The notes under the pieces are model-generated. The model was not told where the DNA came from, did no database searches, and saw nothing but the letters and a program-made list of their open reading frames with translations. Below, piece after piece: positions 1 to 7,619 of a DNA stretch of 14,600 nucleotides (position 1 is the stretch's first letter; each line of letters opens with the position of its first letter). The stretch is taken from positions 1-14,600 of the forward strand of contig JAEPNS010000047.1 in assembly GCA_017643325.1 (NCBI GenBank), in the 5' to 3' direction. The position numbers were made by a program, and so were the translations under genes. Source of the DNA: Alphaproteobacteria bacterium (GTDB lineage Bacteria > Pseudomonadota > Alphaproteobacteria > UBA6615).

Positions 1-1
1 G

Positions 2-730
2 ATTTCCTTCATGATCATCGGCTCGCTGCCGTTCGTGCTCTACCTGCAGGCCGCGCGCGGGCGCCCGGTCAGCCTGTTCCAGGATTCGCAGGTCCGCTGG
101 TTCCTCGCGATCCTGGCGAGCGTCGTCGCGATCATCAGCCTCTCGCTGTATCTCTCGCACGAACTCGGACTGGCGGTCTCGATCCGGTCGGCCGCGTTCA
201 ACGCGGTGTCCATCATGACCGGCACCGGCTACGCCACGGCCGCCTTCGATACCTGGGGCACCTTCCCCCTGATCATCTTCTTCGTGATCATGTTCATCGG
301 CGGCTGCGCGGGATCGACCACCTGCGGCATCAAGATCTTCCGCTTCCAGGTGCTGTATGCGATCGCGACCATGCAGATCAAACGCCTGCTGCAGCCACAT
401 GGCGTCTTCATTCCGCACTACAACCGAAACCCGGTCACCGAGGAAATCGCGCTGTCGGTTCTCGGCTTCGTGTTCTTCTACATCCTGGTGTTCATCTTTC
501 TGGCGCTCGGCCTGAGCGCGCTGGGCCTCGATTTCCTGACCAGCATGTCCGGCGCCGCGACCGCGGTCTCCAACGTCGGCCCCGGCCTCGGCCCGACGAT
601 CGGGCCCATGGGCACCTTCGCCGACCTGCCGGATGCGGCGAAATGGATGCTGTCGGCCGGCATGCTGCTCGGCCGGCTGGAACTCTTCACCGTCCTCGTG
701 ATCCTCACGCCCGCGTTCTGGAGAAGCTGA
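2..730 (+). CDS. TrkH/KtrB-type potassium uptake protein, C-terminal part (5' end outside window)
   Basis: The open frame enters from the left edge and ends at TGA 728-730, leaving about 242 residues of a protein that is normally near 480. TrkH proteins are the membrane-embedded potassium-conducting subunits that work with the cytoplasmic NAD-binding protein TrkA. They contain four M1-P-M2 repeats, each with a filter glycine. Two filter segments are visible here: TGTGYATA at bases 218-241 (third repeat) and SNVGPGLG at 569-592 (fourth repeat). The segment GGCAGSTTCGIKIFR after the third filter is the usual TrkH gating-loop region. Several long hydrophobic helices fit a polytopic inner-membrane protein. 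The stop codon lies 2 bases before the argE start, and the Shine-Dalgarno of argE lies inside the last trkH codons, so the two are probably co-transcribed. No trkA is in view. The family call is firm; assignment to TrkH rather than TrkG or KtrB is less so. Confidence 0.93.
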   Translation: MSFMIIGSLPFVLYLQAARGRPVSLFQDSQVRWFLAILASVVAIISLSLYLSHELGLAVSIRSAAFNAVSIMTGTGYATAAFDTWGTFPLIIFFVIMFIGGCAGSTTCGIKIFRFQVLYAIATMQIKRLLQPHGVFIPHYNRNPVTEEIALSVLGFVFFYILVFIFLALGLSALGLDFLTSMSGAATAVSNVGPGLGPTIGPMGTFADLPDAAKWMLSAGMLLGRLELFTVLVILTPAFWRS

Positions 731-732
731 GC

Positions 733-1923
733 ATGGCGGACGTTGCCGACACGACGACCGAGATTCTCGCGCACCTGATCGGCTTCGACACGACGTCCCA
801 CCTGTCCAATCTCGACCTTATCGAGTTCGTCGAGGACCACCTTGCGCGCCACGGAATCACGGCGCGGCGCATCCCGAGCGACGACGGCACCAAGACCAAC
901 CTGCTCGCAACCATTGGCCCGGACGTCGAGGGCGGGATCGTCCTGTCGGGCCATACGGACGTGGTGCCGGTCGCCGGCCAGGACTGGTCGAGCGACCCGT
1001 TCCTGCTCGACACCCGCGAGGTCGACGGCCAGACGCGCCACTTCGGCCGCGGCACGGCCGACATGAAGGGCTTCATCGCTGCCGTGCTGGCGCGTGTCCC
1101 GGAACTGGCGCACGCCGGGCTGAAGACCCCGATCCACATCGGCCTGACCTACGACGAGGAGGTCGGCTGCAAGGGCGTGGGTCGGATGATCGAACAGCTC
1201 GGCGCGGAGATCCCGATGCCCGCCGTCGCGATCGTCGGCGAGCCGACCAGCATGCAGATCGTGACCGGCCACAAGGGTATTCGCGGTTTCGAGACGGTGC
1301 TCACGGGCGTTGCCGCTCATTCAAGCGCACCGCATCTCGGTGTCAACGCGATCACTCACGCCGCGCGGTTCGTCGATTTCCTGACGGGACTCGCGGCCGA
1401 AATCCGCGATGACGCCAATCCCGACAGCCCGTTCGAGCCACCCTGGACGACCTTCAACATCGGCACGATCCAGGGCGGCGAGGCTCTCAACATCATCGCC
1501 GAGCGGTGCGCCGTGAAGTGGGAATTCCGGCCGTTGCCGGAAACCGACGCGGACGCCATTGTCGCGCGAGTCCAGGATTTCGTGGACGACGAGCTCCACC
1601 CCGCGATGCAGGATGCCGACCCGCGGGCCGGCGCCGAGCTTCGCGCGCTGGAGGCGGTTCCGCCCATGCGGCCCGACCCGGACTCACCGGCCGAACGGCT
1701 TGTCCGGCACCTCACTGGCGCGAACACCACCCACACGGTGGCTTATGTCGCCGAGGCGAGCCAGTACCAGGCCCACGGAATCCCGACCGTGCTGTGCGGG
1801 CCCGGCGATATCGCCCAGGCCCACCAGCCCGACGAGTGGATCGCCCAGAGCGAACTGGACGCTTGCGAAGCCTTCCTCGATCGCCTCCAGGCCTGGGCGG
1901 TCTCGGGCGACCCGATCCCCTGA
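733..1923 (+). CDS. argE: Acetylornithine deacetylase (ArgE, M20 metallopeptidase family)
   Basis: Predicted cytoplasmic zinc hydrolase of 396 residues that would convert N-acetylornithine to ornithine and acetate. The M20 motifs appear in order: SGHTDVVPV (metal ligand H74, D76), FGRGTADMKG (bridging D110), YDEEVGCKG (E142 general base and E143 ligand), GEPTSM (E170) and a C-terminal H364 in GDIAQAHQPDEW. The GHKG segment and a lid/dimerisation domain at about residues 180-300 match ArgE. I chose the ATG at 733 because GGAGAAG (720-726) precedes it by 6 bases and the frame upstream only reads through trkH. The start is 2 bases after the trkH stop. Many alphaproteobacteria also use ArgJ to recycle the acetyl group, so this enzyme could be auxiliary or act on a related acyl-amino acid. 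A succinyl-diaminopimelate desuccinylase (DapE) is the main alternative; the motif context favours ArgE. Confidence 0.9.
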   Translation: MADVADTTTEILAHLIGFDTTSHLSNLDLIEFVEDHLARHGITARRIPSDDGTKTNLLATIGPDVEGGIVLSGHTDVVPVAGQDWSSDPFLLDTREVDGQTRHFGRGTADMKGFIAAVLARVPELAHAGLKTPIHIGLTYDEEVGCKGVGRMIEQLGAEIPMPAVAIVGEPTSMQIVTGHKGIRGFETVLTGVAAHSSAPHLGVNAITHAARFVDFLTGLAAEIRDDANPDSPFEPPWTTFNIGTIQGGEALNIIAERCAVKWEFRPLPETDADAIVARVQDFVDDELHPAMQDADPRAGAELRALEAVPPMRPDPDSPAERLVRHLTGANTTHTVAYVAEASQYQAHGIPTVLCGPGDIAQAHQPDEWIAQSELDACEAFLDRLQAWAVSGDPIP

Positions 1924-1964
1924 TCATCTGAAAAGCATACACCGCACCGCAAAGGCCGGACGCC

Positions 1965-2939
1965 ATGGCAGACCTGACCCGCACGAAGAAGATCGCGCTC
2001 GAAGAGCATTTCATGGAGCCGGACTTCATCGACTACTTCAACACGACGTCGATCAACATCAGCCCGGCCCTGTTCGGCAAGGCGCTCGACGTTCTGCAGG
2101 ATTTCGGCGAGCGGCGGCTGGAATCGATGGACAGCATCGGGATCGAGAAGTCCGTCCTGTCGCTCGCGGGACCAGGCGTCCAGGCCGAGAAGATGACCGA
2201 CGTCGCGGTCCGCCGCGCCCGGCAGGTGAACGATTTCCTTGCCGAGAAGATGGCCGAGAAGCCGGACCGCTACGGCGGGTTCGCCCACCTCGCGATGCAG
2301 GACCCGGTGGCGGCGGCGGACGAGCTGGAGCGCTGCGTGCGTGACCTCGGCATGTCCGGCGCCATGATCAATGGCCAGACCAACGCCACCTATCTCGACG
2401 ACGATCGCTATTCACCGTTCTGGGAGCGCGCCGAGGACCTTGGCGCTCCGATCTACATCCACCCGAACAACCCGCCCGAACAGGTGCACATGTATTCCGG
2501 CCACCCGGAGCTGTTCGGGCCGGTCTGGTCCTGGACGGTCGAGACCGCGACCCACGCGCTGCGACTGGTGTTTTCGGGGACGTTCGACCGCTTCCCCAAG
2601 GCGAAGCTGATCCTCGGCCACATGGGCGAGACAATCCCGTTCCTCCTGTGGCGCTTCGACAGCCGGTGGGACATCTCGAACCGGGGCGACATGACCCTCG
2701 AGATGCCGCCGTCCGAGTACTTCCGCAGGAATGTCTGGTACACGACGTCGGGCGTGTGCGCGGACGAACCGCTGCGCTGTTCGATTGACGCGGCGGGACT
2801 CGACCGCGTGCTGTTCGCTGTCGACTACCCGTTCGAAAAGCCCATCGAGGCGGGCGAATGGATCGAAGGCGCGTCGATCGACGACGAAGAGCGCGCCGCC
2901 GTCTGTCACGAGAACGCGCGAGGCGTCCTGCTTCTCTAG
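1965..2939 (+). CDS. Amidohydrolase-family protein resembling gamma-resorcylate / 2,3-dihydroxybenzoate decarboxylase
   Basis: This 324-residue protein is the usual length for the amidohydrolase-2 (ACMSD-like) decarboxylases. The N-terminal KKIALEEHF gives the E-x-H metal pair (E13, H15). Further expected ligands or catalytic residues are H166 in YIHPNNP, H219 in LGHMGE and D287 in FAVDYPFE. All match the positions I know from gamma-resorcylate decarboxylase, which removes CO2 from 2,6-dihydroxybenzoate using a divalent metal. The motif set makes an active metalloenzyme likely, but the substrate cannot be read from sequence; relatives include lactone hydrolases. It lies 41 bases after argE on the same strand with only a weak AAAGG-like ribosome site 9-10 bases before the ATG. 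No other aromatic-degradation gene is in the window. Its TAG stop overlaps the TAG stop of the convergent gene in a shared CTAG. Confidence 0.85.
   Translation: MADLTRTKKIALEEHFMEPDFIDYFNTTSINISPALFGKALDVLQDFGERRLESMDSIGIEKSVLSLAGPGVQAEKMTDVAVRRARQVNDFLAEKMAEKPDRYGGFAHLAMQDPVAAADELERCVRDLGMSGAMINGQTNATYLDDDRYSPFWERAEDLGAPIYIHPNNPPEQVHMYSGHPELFGPVWSWTVETATHALRLVFSGTFDRFPKAKLILGHMGETIPFLLWRFDSRWDISNRGDMTLEMPPSEYFRRNVWYTTSGVCADEPLRCSIDAAGLDRVLFAVDYPFEKPIEAGEWIEGASIDDEERAAVCHENARGVLLL
2936..2939. other. Shared CTAG: overlapping stop codons of two convergent genes
   Basis: The palindrome CTAG serves as TAG for the plus-strand amidohydrolase (2937-2939) and as TAG for the minus-strand lipoprotein gene (2938-2936). 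There is therefore no intergenic space for a conventional hairpin terminator between the two genes. The same arrangement occurs at 9097-9100. Confidence 0.95.
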
Positions 2940-3529
2940 GGCCGGAGGAAAGGCTGCAGGAACCGGCGGATCGCGGTGTCGAGTTCCTTGTCGAGGTCCT
3001 GGATCAGCGCTTCGGTGATCTCGAACCAGATCTTGTCGCGTTCATTGAGGGTGGACTTCTCGGCGATCGTGCGGCTTCGCGTCGCTTCCGCGCTGACCTC
3101 TCCGCGCCGGCCGCGCCCGTCGCTGATCTCGATCCTGGCCGCAAGCCGCCCGTCATAACGCTCGGACTGGTCGTCCGTCACGACGCCGCGCAGGCCAGAT
3201 GTTCGCTGCAACGGCACCTCGACCACCGACGCGTCGGTCACCGTGAACAGGATACGGCCCGCAGTGCCGACCGGCTGAAGCCGGTCCCTTGCCCAGCGCT
3301 GCGCCGCGACCGCGGGCGGAATCGGCATGCCCTGCGCGACGTCACGCGCGCCCGCCGCGGGGCGGTAGGCGTCGGCAATATCCAGCGTGGCAGCGTCAAG
3401 CCGAAACGCCGGCACGTGCGTAAACGTCAGCTGCGGGAAGCGCGGGCTGGGCGGCGGATTCGTGCAGGCGGCGAGTGCGACAGCGGACATGCCTGTGAGC
3501 AGCCCGCGCCGGTCCAGGTTAAACTTCAT
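2936..3529 (-). CDS. Conserved hypothetical protein, putative Tat-exported lipoprotein
   Basis: The protein has 197 residues from the ATG at 3529. The N-terminus MKFNLDRRGLLTG has a twin-arginine-like motif (R7-R8). A short hydrophobic stretch follows and ends in a lipobox-like ALAAC with C22, so the mature protein probably begins at C22 and is anchored to a membrane on the periplasmic side. The mature part holds a Pro-rich stretch after the cysteine, a central beta-rich segment (TDDQSERYDGRLAARIEI) and a C-terminal helical segment (about 160-195) with NERDKIW and RRFLQPF. I recognise this as a type of uncharacterised lipoprotein seen in Rhodospirillales-like genomes, with no known function. 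The open frame extends upstream to 3691, but that part overlaps hslO and lacks a signal peptide. It lies 40 bases downstream of hslO and probably ends that transcription unit. Confidence 0.75.
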   Translation of the reverse strand: MKFNLDRRGLLTGMSAVALAACTNPPPSPRFPQLTFTHVPAFRLDAATLDIADAYRPAAGARDVAQGMPIPPAVAAQRWARDRLQPVGTAGRILFTVTDASVVEVPLQRTSGLRGVVTDDQSERYDGRLAARIEISDGRGRRGEVSAEATRSRTIAEKSTLNERDKIWFEITEALIQDLDKELDTAIRRFLQPFLRP

Positions 3530-3569
3530 GGAGCAATCCCGATGTGTCGGTTCGGATGGCTGATCACTC

Positions 3570-4562
3570 CTATTCTCGCGGCGATTCGGGCGATTCCGTG
3601 GCGCTGGCGCGTGCTTCGATATCGTCCGGCGTAAAGCGGTAGGTCTCGCTGCAGAATTCGCATGTGACCTCGAGCCAGCCATCCTCGGCAAGATCGTCCA
3701 GTTCCTCGGACGGCAACCGTACGAGCACGTTATAGACGCGCTCGGCCGAACAGCGGCACCCGCGCGCGACCGGACGCGGCGGTGTCACCCGTACGCCTTC
3801 CTCGTGAAAAAGCCGGAACAGGTACCGGTCCGCGGTCAGGGCCGGGTCGAGGATTTCCTCGTCGGTTCCGGTCGCCATCAGCATCATGACGCGCCGCCAC
3901 GCGTCATCGCCATCGTCGGAGGGGAGTTGCCGGGTCTCGTCCTCGGCGATGCGCTGGACCATCATCGCGCCCGCGCGCCACGGGCCGTCAGGCGCTCCTC
4001 CGGCACGGCCCGCCGACAGCATGATCGCCGCGTCCATCTGCTGCGACTGACGGAAATAGTGCTGCGCACACTCCGCCAGCGTGTCCCCCACCAGTTCGAC
4101 CATCCCCTGGTAGCGGTCGGTGTGCGGGCCCTGGTCGACGGTCAGCGCGAGATAACCCGTTCCGAGCAAGGCCCGCGCGCCGGTCTGTCCAACCACCTTC
4201 TCCTCGTCGTATTTCGCATAACCGCGCACGAGGTAACGCTCACCGTCTTCGCGGGTCTCGATATCGGCCAGCAACAGCGATACGGGTCCGTCCCCCTGGA
4301 TCTGGAACGTGAAGATACCGTCGAATTTCAAGGCACCTGCAAGTGTCGCACACAGCGCGAGGGCTTCGCCGAGCAGCCGGGCCACCGGTTCGGGATACTC
4401 GTGGCGGCCGAGGACGTCGTCGACAACCGGGCCGAGCCGGGCAAGGCGGCCGGTGAGTCGCGCCTCGCCCGCCTCCCCCGAATCGAGTTGAAACGGCTGG
4501 ATCAGATCGTCGGTCGGGCGATCCGGCCCACGACCACCCGGGACGGGACCGGAATCAGGCAA
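3570..4562 (-). CDS. hslO: Redox-regulated chaperone Hsp33 (HslO)
   Basis: This cytoplasmic holdase binds unfolding proteins after oxidative stress. The Hsp33 fold is visible from DDLIQPFQL through a long N-terminal domain (PEPVARLLGEALALCATLAGALKF, then QGDGPVSLLLAD). The C-terminal redox switch has four zinc cysteines: CRC (C269, C271) and CEFC (C301, C304). All are present, so the sensor should work. Length is 330 residues from the TTG at 4562, slightly above the usual 290-ish because of a Gly/Pro-rich start and an acidic tail. No ATG fits. I prefer TTG 4562 because GGGAG lies 8 bases upstream and its overlap with the argF stop (TTGCCTGA) copies the argD/argF overlap exactly. GTG 4571 (333 residues) is the alternative. 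argD-argF-hslO is a familiar alphaproteobacterial gene order. Confidence 0.92.
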   Translation of the reverse strand: MPDSGPVPGGRGPDRPTDDLIQPFQLDSGEAGEARLTGRLARLGPVVDDVLGRHEYPEPVARLLGEALALCATLAGALKFDGIFTFQIQGDGPVSLLLADIETREDGERYLVRGYAKYDEEKVVGQTGARALLGTGYLALTVDQGPHTDRYQGMVELVGDTLAECAQHYFRQSQQMDAAIMLSAGRAGGAPDGPWRAGAMMVQRIAEDETRQLPSDDGDDAWRRVMMLMATGTDEEILDPALTADRYLFRLFHEEGVRVTPPRPVARGCRCSAERVYNVLVRLPSEELDDLAEDGWLEVTCEFCSETYRFTPDDIEARASATESPESPRE

Positions 4563-5475
4563 GCCCCGCACTCCCGAGCAGGCACCAGAGCAGGATGCTC
4601 TTCTGGGCGTGCAGGCGATTGCCGGCCTCGGTCCAGACAACCGACTGCGGGCCGTCGACAACGTCCGCCGTGACCTCGTCGCCGCGATAGGCCGGCAGGC
4701 AGTGCATGAAAATCGCACCTTCCGCGGCGCGGGCCATCAGGTCCGCGTCGACCCGGAACGGCTCCAGCGCGGCCCGGCGACGCTCCGCGTCCTCATCACC
4801 CATCGACACCCAGGTGTCCGTGACGATGCAATCGGCACCTGACGCTGCCGCGTTCGGGTCCCCGCCGACGGAAACGCGGCCGCCGTTCGCGGCCGCCCAT
4901 TCGAGGATATCGGCTGGCGGGCGGAACCCCTCAGGGGACGCAATGCGCAGCTCGAATCCGAAGCGGGCTGCTGCATGGATCCAGGAGTTGGCGACATTGT
5001 TCGCATCGCCGCTCCACGCCACGACCCGGTCGGCGATCGGGCCCGATATTTCCTCGAAGGTCAGCACATCGGCCATGATCTGGCAGGGATGCGACCGGTC
5101 GGTCAGCCCGTTGATCACCGGCACCGTTGCCGCGTCCGCCATCTCGACAAGGTTCTCGACGGTCGAAGTGCGGAACATGATGACGTCGACATACTGGGAG
5201 AGGATGCGCGCGGTATCAGCGACGGTCTCGCCGCGGCCGAGCTGGGACCCTTCCGGCTCTAGGCTCACCACGTTACCCCCCAGCGACTGCATGGCCACGT
5301 CAAATGAAACCCGGGTGCGGGTGCTGGGCTTCTCGAAAACCATCGCGAGTGTCTTGCCCCGCAACGCGTCCTCTTGGCCACCCGACGCCTTGATCCGCGC
5401 AGCCGAGTCCAGCATCGCACGCAGGGTGGTCGCGTCGATGGCATCGAGGTCGAGGAAGTGTCGAAGGTCAGCCAT
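4555..5475 (-). CDS. argF: Ornithine carbamoyltransferase
   Basis: This predicted cytoplasmic enzyme joins carbamoyl phosphate and ornithine to give citrulline, the sixth step of arginine synthesis. At 306 residues it has the normal length. Motifs: STRTR at 51-55 (carbamoyl-phosphate binding), HPCQ at 129-132, GDANNVANS at 156-164, the ornithine-specific SMG loop in DTWVSMGDE (224-226), and HCLPAYRG at 258-265. The SMG loop separates it from aspartate and other carbamoyltransferases. I chose the ATG at 5475, giving MADLRHFLDL, because OTCases start near this point. The start overlaps the argD stop in ATGGCTGA, an 8-base overlap, and only a weak GGGA lies just before it, so translation probably depends on argD. 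The stop overlaps the proposed hslO start by 8 bases. Confidence 0.96.
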   Translation of the reverse strand: MADLRHFLDLDAIDATTLRAMLDSAARIKASGGQEDALRGKTLAMVFEKPSTRTRVSFDVAMQSLGGNVVSLEPEGSQLGRGETVADTARILSQYVDVIMFRTSTVENLVEMADAATVPVINGLTDRSHPCQIMADVLTFEEISGPIADRVVAWSGDANNVANSWIHAAARFGFELRIASPEGFRPPADILEWAAANGGRVSVGGDPNAAASGADCIVTDTWVSMGDEDAERRRAALEPFRVDADLMARAAEGAIFMHCLPAYRGDEVTADVVDGPQSVVWTEAGNRLHAQKSILLWCLLGSAGLA

Positions 5476-6652
5476 GTCCCGAGGCGAGCGTCGCGCACGC
5501 CTTGTCGAGCGCATCGAGCGCCTCGTCGATCTCGGTCTGGCCGATAATCAGCGGCGGCAACAGCCGCAGCACATTTTCGCCCGCCACCACCGTCAGCAGT
5601 CCGTTCTCCCGCGCCGCCTCGCCGAGCGCGGCGTTGGTGTGCGGCGCCTTCACGACCATTCCGATCATCAGGCCCCGCCCGCGCACACCGTCGAGGACAC
5701 CGCCGTGCCGCTCCATGATCGCCTCAAGCCCGGACTTCAGGGCCGCACCGGATTCCCGGACCCGTTCGAGGAACCCGTCGCCTGTCAGGATATCGAGCGT
5801 CGCGTTCGCCACGGCCATCGCCAGCGGATTCCCGCCGAACGTGCTGCCATGGGAACCTGCCGTCATGGCCTGCGCGACCGCTTCGGTCGCCAGGACCGCA
5901 CCGCACGGGAAACCGCCCGCGATGCCCTTGGCGCAACCCATGACATCGGGCGTGACGCCCGCCCACTCATGGGCAAACAGCTTGCCGGTCCGCCCGAAAC
6001 CCGTCTGGACCTCGTCGAATACCAGCAGCAGCCCGAACTCGTCCGCCGCCGCGCGCAGATCGCGCAGATAGTCGTCTTCGAGTGGCCGCAACCCGCCTTC
6101 GCCCTGGATCGGTTCCACGACGATAGCAGCGGTTTCCGGCGTAATGGCGTCGCGCAGCGCATTCATGTTGTGCGCAGGCACGATGTCGAAGCCGTCGGCC
6201 GGATCGCCAAATCCATCGAGATGCTTGGGGTTCTTCGAAGCCGACAGCATCGCCAGCGTGCGGCCGTGGAACGAACTCTGAAGCGTGATCGAGCGCCACT
6301 TCTCAGGATGCCCGTTGACCGCGTGATAGCGCCGGGCGGCCTTGACCGCGCCCTCCATCGCCTCGGTACCCGAGTTGCAGAAGAAGGCCGCGTCGGCAAA
6401 GGACAGGGCGCACAGCCGTTCGGCCAGGCGTTCCTGGTCCGGGATCGCATACAGGTTCGATGTATGCCAGAGCTTGCCCGCCTGCTCGGTGAGCGCCGCC
6501 ACCAGATGCGGGTGGCTGTGGCCGAGCGAATTCACCGCAATCCCGGCCGCGAAGTCCAGGAATCGCCGCCCGTCGGTATCGAACAGGTAGGCACCTTCAC
6601 CGCGCTCGAACGCGACGGTGGGATGGCCATAGTTCGGCATCACCGCGCTCAT
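5468..6652 (-). CDS. argD: Acetylornithine aminotransferase (class III, PLP-dependent)
   Basis: The enzyme interconverts N-acetylglutamate semialdehyde and N-acetylornithine with glutamate as amino donor; related enzymes also act on succinyl-diaminopimelate. It has 394 residues, the standard ArgD length. Class III motifs: NSGTEAMEGAVKAAR (about 93-107), SFHGRTLAML (127-136), EPIQGEGG (180-187), VFDEVQTGFGRTG with PLP-ring D213, and CAKGIAGGFPCGA with the Schiff-base lysine K242. I chose ATG 6652 because GGAGG sits 8 bases upstream and the protein then starts like known ArgD proteins. The longer open frame upstream is not supported. A sigma-70-like promoter lies 60-90 bases upstream (6714-6742). 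The gene heads a tight argD-argF-hslO run. Ornithine/GABA-type aminotransferases are the alternative, but the argF linkage settles it. Confidence 0.95.
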   Translation of the reverse strand: MSAVMPNYGHPTVAFERGEGAYLFDTDGRRFLDFAAGIAVNSLGHSHPHLVAALTEQAGKLWHTSNLYAIPDQERLAERLCALSFADAAFFCNSGTEAMEGAVKAARRYHAVNGHPEKWRSITLQSSFHGRTLAMLSASKNPKHLDGFGDPADGFDIVPAHNMNALRDAITPETAAIVVEPIQGEGGLRPLEDDYLRDLRAAADEFGLLLVFDEVQTGFGRTGKLFAHEWAGVTPDVMGCAKGIAGGFPCGAVLATEAVAQAMTAGSHGSTFGGNPLAMAVANATLDILTGDGFLERVRESGAALKSGLEAIMERHGGVLDGVRGRGLMIGMVVKAPHTNAALGEAARENGLLTVVAGENVLRLLPPLIIGQTEIDEALDALDKACATLASGHG

Positions 6653-6713
6653 GTTTCCGGCCTCCGGCTGGACGTGTGGCGAACACGATACCGTGCCCGC
6701 GAAAAAGGCGCTG

Positions 6714-6742
6714 AATATCGAAAAAGGCTGTTCGGAAGTCAA
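6714..6742 (-). promoter_or_regulatory. Predicted sigma-70-type promoter of argD
   Basis: Read on the minus strand, TTGACT (6742-6737, 5 of 6 consensus bases) is followed after exactly 17 bases by GATATT (6719-6714, 4 of 6). Transcription would start near 6706, giving a leader of about 54 bases before the argD ATG, with GGAGG near the end of the leader. The region lies in the 125-base gap between the permease stop and argD. It implies argD-argF-hslO can be expressed independently of the permeases. I see no clear ARG-box palindrome. Confidence 0.6.
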
Positions 6743-6743
6743 C

Positions 6744-6763
6744 GGCGGTCCGGGTTCACCGCC
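6744..6763 (-). other. Small inverted repeat just upstream of the argD promoter
   Basis: GGCGGT and ACCGCC form a perfect 6-bp stem around an 8-base loop, 1 base upstream of the -35 hexamer of the predicted argD promoter and about 15 bases after the permease stop. It lacks an immediate T-run on the minus strand (five Ts come about 20 bases later), so it is at best a weak terminator for the permease pair. It could instead be an operator. Confidence 0.35.
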
Positions 6764-6777
6764 AGGCCGCAAGCAGG

Positions 6778-7614
6778 TCAGCTCTTGTAGCGGTACCCGA
6801 TTGCAAACAGGCGATATGCGATCGCCCAAAGTACCGCCACCACCGCGAGACATACCGCCGCGCCGAGCCATGGATCAGCCTCCGCTTGGCCGGTCAGCGC
6901 ATAGCGTACGCCATCGACGATATAGAAGACCGGGTTGAACTGCGCATAGAAACGCGCGCCCTCGGAGAGCTCGTCGAGCGAGAAGAACACCCCGGACAGG
7001 AACACGAAGGGCATGAAGACGAAGGTCTGCACCGAAATGATGTAGTCCCACTTGCGTGCCCAGAGCCCCGAGATCTGGCTGAACAGGCCAACCATCAGGC
7101 TCCCAGCGGCGATAAAGAACAGCAGGGCCAACGGCGACACAGGCAGCGTGCCGCCGATGGGGAAGAGCGCTGCCCACACGATGGCGCTCACGAGAACGCT
7201 CCCGGTCACGGTCGCGGCAGCGTAGGCGATCACGATCTCGCCGGGCGTCAGCGGCAACGCGGCCATGTCGCTGAAAATCCCTTCGGTCTTTTCGTAGACC
7301 ATAGAGAAGGCGCTGGACTCGAACGCACGTTCCAACGCGGCAACCACGATCAGGCCCGGCACCAGGAATTCGAGGAACGGCATCCCGGACATGGTCATCC
7401 CGGGCCTGTCGATCGCCAGACCGAAGACGCTTGCAAACAGGATTGCGCGCAAGGCCGGTGCGGCGAGCGTGAGGCTCCAGATCTTCATTCCGCGCACGAA
7501 CTCGCGCCGATAGAACGTCGCCAGACCCCTGAGATTGATCGATCCGAACCGGCGGGCGATCGGCGGACCGCCCAGCAACGGATCGCCTCGGGCCGCAGGG
7601 TCTGGCGCCGTCAT
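6778..7614 (-). CDS. ABC-2-type transporter permease (second of a paralogous pair)
   Basis: This is a 278-residue inner-membrane protein with about six hydrophobic segments. It has the ABC-2 signature near the C-terminus (FLSGVFFSLDEL, then FNPVFYIVDGVRYAL) and LVPGLIVVAALERAFESS in the middle, as in the NodJ/DrrB/YadH group that exports lipids, polysaccharides or drugs. It starts at ATG 7614, 5 bases after the stop of the upstream permease, without a visible Shine-Dalgarno, so it is probably translationally coupled. Its length, ends (YRYKS versus YKLKS) and internal motifs are clearly paralogous to the neighbour. ABC-2 permeases need an ATPase subunit; none is encoded in the window. The substrate cannot be inferred. 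The argD gene follows after 125 bases with its own predicted promoter. Confidence 0.9.
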   Translation of the reverse strand: MTAPDPAARGDPLLGGPPIARRFGSINLRGLATFYRREFVRGMKIWSLTLAAPALRAILFASVFGLAIDRPGMTMSGMPFLEFLVPGLIVVAALERAFESSAFSMVYEKTEGIFSDMAALPLTPGEIVIAYAAATVTGSVLVSAIVWAALFPIGGTLPVSPLALLFFIAAGSLMVGLFSQISGLWARKWDYIISVQTFVFMPFVFLSGVFFSLDELSEGARFYAQFNPVFYIVDGVRYALTGQAEADPWLGAAVCLAVVAVLWAIAYRLFAIGYRYKS

Positions 7615-7619
7615 GTGCG

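Noticed and set aside
478..1320. A minus-strand open frame of about 280 codons opposite trkH and argE
   Set aside because: It is antisense to two genes with intact catalytic and filter motifs, and its protein has no recognisable fold.
4706..6790. A long plus-strand open frame (about 690 codons) opposite argF and argD
   Set aside because: It is a complementary-strand artefact of high GC, with no domain signature and no plausible start context, lying over two unmistakable enzymes.
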